A stretch of DNA of 9,662 nucleotides from assembly GCA_014859615.1 (NCBI GenBank), contig JACUTX010000083.1, positions 1 through 9,662 on the forward strand, read 5' to 3'. The notes under the pieces were generated by a model. The model worked only from the letters and a program-made list of their open reading frames with translations, was not told the DNA's origin and searched no databases. Both the position numbers and the translations under genes were made by a program. Shown here in pieces: positions 6,631 through 9,662 of the stretch. The first letter of the stretch is position 1; each line of letters begins with the position of its first letter. Source of the stretch: Desulfuromonadales bacterium (lineage in GTDB: Bacteria; Desulfobacterota; Desulfuromonadia; Desulfuromonadales; UBA2294).

Positions 6631-9054
6631 ATGACTGATTTGACCAAAATCGATAGCTTTAAGCTTCAATCGACGGCCCTCTATCCTCTGTTGCCGTTGC
6701 GGGATATTGTTATTTTTCCGCATATGGTGACTCCGCTGTTTGTCGGTCGATCCCGTTCTATCCATGCCCTGGAACAGGCGATGGAAGGGGATAAACTGGT
6801 CTTTTTGACCACGCAAAAAGACCCGAAAGTCGATGATCCGGCTGAAGAGGATATTTATTCGGTCGGAACCATCGGGCATATTGTACAGCTGCTCAAGCTC
6901 CCGGACGGAACGATCAAGGTTCTGATAGAAGGGAGACAACGGGCGAGTATCACCACTTACATCGATCAGAGTGATTCTCTTCAGGTTGAAGCGCTGTTGA
7001 TTGATGAAGTTGATACAGCATCGAGTGAAAATGAAGCGATGATGCGTGGCGTCAACAACATTTTTGAAACTTATATCAATCTGAGTAAAAAGGTTCCGAC
7101 GGAAGTGTTGTCTTCGATCTCCGGTATTCAGGAGTCGGGCCGTCTGGCCGATCTGGTCGTGGCAAATCTACAGATCAGTATTGTCGATCGTCAAGATATT
7201 CTCGAGACATTTGATACAGCTGAACGACTTGAGAAACTCCTCGCCCTGATTGAGCGCGAAGTCGAAATCCTGCAGATTGAGAAGAAGATTCGTGGGCGGG
7301 TCAAGCGTCAGATGGAGCAGAGCCAGAAAGAATACTATCTGAATGAGCAGATGCGCGCCATTCAGAAGGAGCTTGGTGATAAGGACGAGTTCAAGCAGGA
7401 GCTGCTCGAAATTGAAGAGAAGCTTCTGCAGAAGAAAATGTCAAAAGAGGCGACAGAAAAGGTCGAAGCCGAACTGCGCAAAATGAAGATGATGTCGCCC
7501 ATGTCGGCTGAAGCGACTGTCGTGCGTAATTATATCGATTGGCTCCTCTCGATCCCCTGGCGCGAACGGTCGAAATCACGACTCGATGTCGATAAGGCGG
7601 AAGAGATTCTCGAAGAGGATCATTACGGTCTTGAAAAAGTTAAGGAACGCATCGTTGAATACCTGGCGGTTCAAGCGCTGGTTAAAAAGCTCAAAGGGCC
7701 GATTCTCTGTCTGGTCGGGCCGCCCGGTGTCGGAAAAACCTCTCTCGGGCGTTCTGTTGCCCGGGCACTGAATCGAAAATTTGTCCGTATCTCCTTAGGC
7801 GGCGTGCGCGATGAGGCTGAAATCAGAGGCCATCGTCGAACCTATATCGGGGCCATGCCGGGGAAAATCATCCAGGGGATGCGCAAGGCGACGGTTAAAA
7901 ATCCGGTCTTTCTCCTTGATGAAGTCGACAAGATGAGTACTGATTTTCGCGGTGACCCCTCATCGGCTCTCCTCGAAGTTCTCGATCCTGAGCAGAATTC
8001 GACCTTTGGCGACCATTTTCTTGATGTCGACTACGATCTCTCCCAGGTCATGTTTATTGCGACGGCCAATACGCTGCAATCGATTCCGTCGCCGCTGTAC
8101 GATCGGATGGAGATCATCAGGATTGAAGGGTATACCGAAGAGGAAAAGCTCAATATTGCTCGTAAATACCTTTTACCAAAGCAGTTGCTGGCGCACGGTC
8201 TCAAGCAGGAACAGGTGACCGTGGCCGAGGCCGCGATTTATGAAGTGATCCGGCGCTATACGCGCGAGGCCGGTGTACGCAGTCTGGAACGGGAACTGGC
8301 CAGTATCTGCAGAAAGCTGGCCCGTGATCTGGTCAAGGTGCGCAAGACTACGCCTGATAAAACCTATATGGTCGATTTTGCGAGCATCAAGAAATATCTC
8401 GGTGTTTCCCGCTTCCAATACGGGACGAAGGATGACGAGAGTCGAATCGGCATGGCGACGGGGTTGGCCTGGACTGAGGTGGGGGGAGAAATTCTGACCA
8501 TTGAAACGGCGATTCTGACCGGGTCCGGGAAACTGACAGTGACCGGAAAATTGGGTGAAGTGATGCGTGAATCGGCTCAAGCTGCTTTGAGTTATGTCCG
8601 GTCGCGTTGGCAACCGCTCGGTCTTGAAGAAGATTTTTATCAGAAAATCGATATTCATATTCACGTCCCTGAAGGGGCGATCCCTAAGGATGGCCCTTCA
8701 GCCGGGATTACTATGGCGACCGCTTTGACCTCGGCATTAACCGGACGTCCGATCGATTGCGGTCTTGCCATGACCGGTGAAATTACCCTGCGCGGCAGAG
8801 TGCTGCCGATCGGTGGCTTGAAAGAGAAATTGCTTGCAGCCAAGCGGGCCGGTATTAACCGGGTTTTAATCCCGGCGGATAATGAAAAAGATCTTGAAGA
8901 AATTTCTGATCAGATTCTAAAAGATCTTGTTATTACAGCCGTTTCTCATGTCGATGAGGTGCTAGAACAGGCGCTTTCGATCTCTTTGCCACTCTCTCCT
9001 GCGGATAAAGGAGGAACCCCGGTTTCTGAGCAGAGTAATACGGTGCATCACTAA
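6631..9054 (+). CDS. lon: Lon ATP-dependent serine protease (LonA type)
   Basis: The product has 807 residues (E. coli 784) and degrades misfolded and regulatory proteins in the cytoplasm. The N-terminal substrate-binding domain starts near LPLRDIVIFPHM (about 21-32). A charged helical, coiled-coil-like region lies around 215-300. The AAA+ module has Walker A GPPGVGKT at 363-370 and Walker B ending Asp430-Glu431. The protease domain carries the catalytic dyad Ser690 in DGPSAG and Lys733 in GGLKEK, 43 residues apart as in E. coli. The ATG at 6631 is the furthest upstream start possible, because an in-frame TAA directly precedes it, and the next ATG would cut into the conserved N-terminal motif. 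No Shine-Dalgarno sequence is visible; the leader is A/T-rich, so initiation may depend on coupling with clpX or on ribosomal protein S1. The short Ser/Thr/Gly-rich C-terminal tail is probably disordered. Confidence 0.98.
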   Translation: MTDLTKIDSFKLQSTALYPLLPLRDIVIFPHMVTPLFVGRSRSIHALEQAMEGDKLVFLTTQKDPKVDDPAEEDIYSVGTIGHIVQLLKLPDGTIKVLIEGRQRASITTYIDQSDSLQVEALLIDEVDTASSENEAMMRGVNNIFETYINLSKKVPTEVLSSISGIQESGRLADLVVANLQISIVDRQDILETFDTAERLEKLLALIEREVEILQIEKKIRGRVKRQMEQSQKEYYLNEQMRAIQKELGDKDEFKQELLEIEEKLLQKKMSKEATEKVEAELRKMKMMSPMSAEATVVRNYIDWLLSIPWRERSKSRLDVDKAEEILEEDHYGLEKVKERIVEYLAVQALVKKLKGPILCLVGPPGVGKTSLGRSVARALNRKFVRISLGGVRDEAEIRGHRRTYIGAMPGKIIQGMRKATVKNPVFLLDEVDKMSTDFRGDPSSALLEVLDPEQNSTFGDHFLDVDYDLSQVMFIATANTLQSIPSPLYDRMEIIRIEGYTEEEKLNIARKYLLPKQLLAHGLKQEQVTVAEAAIYEVIRRYTREAGVRSLERELASICRKLARDLVKVRKTTPDKTYMVDFASIKKYLGVSRFQYGTKDDESRIGMATGLAWTEVGGEILTIETAILTGSGKLTVTGKLGEVMRESAQAALSYVRSRWQPLGLEEDFYQKIDIHIHVPEGAIPKDGPSAGITMATALTSALTGRPIDCGLAMTGEITLRGRVLPIGGLKEKLLAAKRAGINRVLIPADNEKDLEEISDQILKDLVITAVSHVDEVLEQALSISLPLSPADKGGTPVSEQSNTVHH

Positions 9055-9075
9055 TATTTATAGACAATTAATTGC

Positions 9076-9107
9076 TTGACACTCATTTCGCATGTTTGAT
9101 ATATATT
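9076..9107 (+). promoter_or_regulatory. Promoter of hup
   Basis: A perfect -35 TTGACA (9076-9081) is followed by an alternating A/T stretch holding a -10 box: TATATA at 9100-9105 with an 18-base spacer, or the better-matching TATATT at 9102-9107 with a long 20-base spacer. Transcription would start near 9111-9114, giving a leader of about 45 bases. The 10-base palindrome CAATTAATTG (9065-9074) ends two bases before the -35 box and might be a regulator site or an upstream A/T element. Confidence 0.6.
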
Positions 9108-9156
9108 ATCGCGTTTCGGCAGGGCTTTTCTTATTACCAAAATATGGAGGTAGATT

Positions 9157-9429
9157 GTGACTAAAGCAGATCTTGTAAATTCAATGGCAGAAAAAGCAGG
9201 CCTTACTAAAGCAGATGCCGAAAAGGCACTCAAAGGTTTTTGCGATGCAATCACAGAGGCTCTGAAAGCTGGTGAGAAGATTTCCTTGGTCGGCTTCGGC
9301 ACTTTCAGCGTCAGCCCCCGCGCGGCCCGTACAGGTCAGAACCCCCAGACCGGTGCAAAAATCAATATCCCGGCTGCCAATGCTCCCAAGTTTAAAGCGG
9401 GCAAGGCACTCAAGGATGCGGTCAACTAA
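9157..9429 (+). CDS. hup: HU-family DNA-binding protein
   Basis: The product is a 90-residue nucleoid protein that binds and bends DNA as a dimer with little sequence preference. The helical N-terminal half (1-45) forms the dimer body. The family signature GFGTF stands at 46-50, followed by the beta-arm with Arg55, Arg58, Gly60 and the NPQTG motif at 62-66, whose Pro63 intercalates between base pairs. The conserved Lys-rich end (KFKAGKALKDAV) is present. The start is GTG at 9157, with GGAGG at 9146-9150 six bases before it and the typical MTKADLV N-terminus. HU rather than IHF is favoured by the overall length and sequence. It has its own promoter after lon, an arrangement common in proteobacteria. 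Confidence 0.96.
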   Translation: MTKADLVNSMAEKAGLTKADAEKALKGFCDAITEALKAGEKISLVGFGTFSVSPRAARTGQNPQTGAKINIPAANAPKFKAGKALKDAVN

Positions 9430-9471
9430 GATTCAATCATTAAACTGTATAAATTTAAATTATTAAGATTT

Positions 9472-9510
9472 GAAAACAGGGAATGGTAGAACCTGCCGTT
9501 GCCTGTTTTC
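9472..9510 (+). terminator. Probable terminator of hup
   Basis: GAAAACAGG (9472-9480) pairs perfectly over 9 bp with CCTGTTTTC (9502-9510) around a 21-base loop. The T-run is inside the 3' arm, followed by TGTCTCTT, so it is an imperfect intrinsic terminator. It ends 8 bases before tRNA-Asp, so it could instead be a processing structure in a transcript that runs on into the tRNAs. Confidence 0.5.
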
Positions 9511-9518
9511 TGTCTCTT

Positions 9519-9595
9519 GGGGTTGTAGCTCAGTCGGTTAGAGCGCCGGCCTGTCACGCCGGAGGTCGCGAGTTCAAGTCTCGTCAGCCCCGCCA
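9519..9595 (+). tRNA. tRNA-Asp (anticodon GUC)
   Basis: This is a complete 77-base cloverleaf. GGGGTTG (9519-9525) pairs with CAGCCCC (9585-9591), the discriminator is G and CCA is encoded (9593-9595). The anticodon stem CCGGC/GCCGG holds the loop with GTC at 9553-9555, which reads GAC and GAU. The D-arm sequence TAGCTCAGTCGGTTAGAGC and the T-loop TTCAAGT are standard. Only 13 bases separate it from the next tRNA, so the two are probably processed from one transcript. Confidence 0.97.
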
Positions 9596-9608
9596 TTATT
9601 GAAAAAAT

Positions 9609-9662
9609 GGGCGAATAGCTCAGCTGGGAGAGCATCGGCCTTACAAGCCGAGGGTCACAGGT
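9609..9662 (+). tRNA. tRNA-Val (anticodon UAC), cut by the window end
   Basis: The first 54 bases are present: the acceptor 5' arm GGGCGAA, the D arm TAGCTCAGCTGGGAGAGC, and the anticodon stem TCGGC/GCCGA with TAC at 9642-9644. The window ends in the T arm, so the 3' acceptor strand and CCA cannot be checked. Confidence 0.92.

Noticed and set aside
5949..6647. 232-codon - strand frame opposite clpX
   Set aside because: It lies wholly opposite strongly supported clpX coding sequence, has no separate ribosome-binding site and no recognisable domain.
9426..9635. 69-codon frame on the - strand covering tRNA-Asp
   Set aside because: The 'GLTRLELATSGVTGRRSN' segment is the usual antisense translation of a tRNA-Asp gene, not a protein.
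3288..9662. Integrated element using the tRNA genes as attachment sites
   Set aside because: The DNA downstream of tRNA-Leu and tRNA-Asp is conserved housekeeping sequence. No integrase, repeated tRNA 3' end or foreign gene is visible in the window.

Overview
The window comes from a Gram-negative bacterium of moderate GC content. A tRNA-Leu–tig–clpP–clpX–lon–hup block followed by tRNA-Asp and tRNA-Val suggests a proteobacterium. A Desulfuromonas/Geobacter-like lineage is my best guess, and that is inference from gene order and style rather than proof. Every gene I can support lies on the + strand.

Region 1 (1-2550) is the 3' part of a large gene whose start lies upstream of the window. It encodes a probably secreted protein with three OmpL47-type beta-sandwich repeats. 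These are followed by an Asp/His/Lys-rich linker, an alpha/beta core that looks like a class I amidotransferase/ThuA fold, a second Asp/Glu/His-rich stretch and a helical C-terminus. Its function is unknown.

Region 2 (2551-3287) is a gap of about 740 bases without a convincing protein gene, but it is full of secondary structure. It has a 9-bp stem-loop right after the stop codon. A 140-base element (2748-2887) has an 11-bp bulged closing helix around three tandem hairpins. A probable small RNA follows at about 3009-3179, with a perfect TTGACA box, a 17-base spacer, pairing between its 5' and 3' ends and a U-tract terminator; its plan resembles 6S RNA. A second terminator-like hairpin lies just upstream of tRNA-Leu.

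Region 3 (3288-9054) holds tRNA-Leu(UAG) and the classical protein quality-control cluster. Trigger factor folds nascent chains on the ribosome. ClpP and ClpX form the ClpXP protease. Lon is a second ATP-dependent protease. tig, clpP and clpX are tightly packed with good ribosome-binding sites. lon follows after 34 bases but has no visible Shine-Dalgarno sequence.

Region 4 (9055-9662) holds a promoter, the HU-family DNA-binding gene hup, a probable terminator hairpin, tRNA-Asp(GUC) and a tRNA-Val(UAC) cut by the window edge.

The coding part is conserved housekeeping. The most interesting material is the structured intergenic region, which may hold two unannotated RNAs, and the unusual acidic secreted protein upstream. 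I see no CRISPR array, insertion sequence or phage gene.
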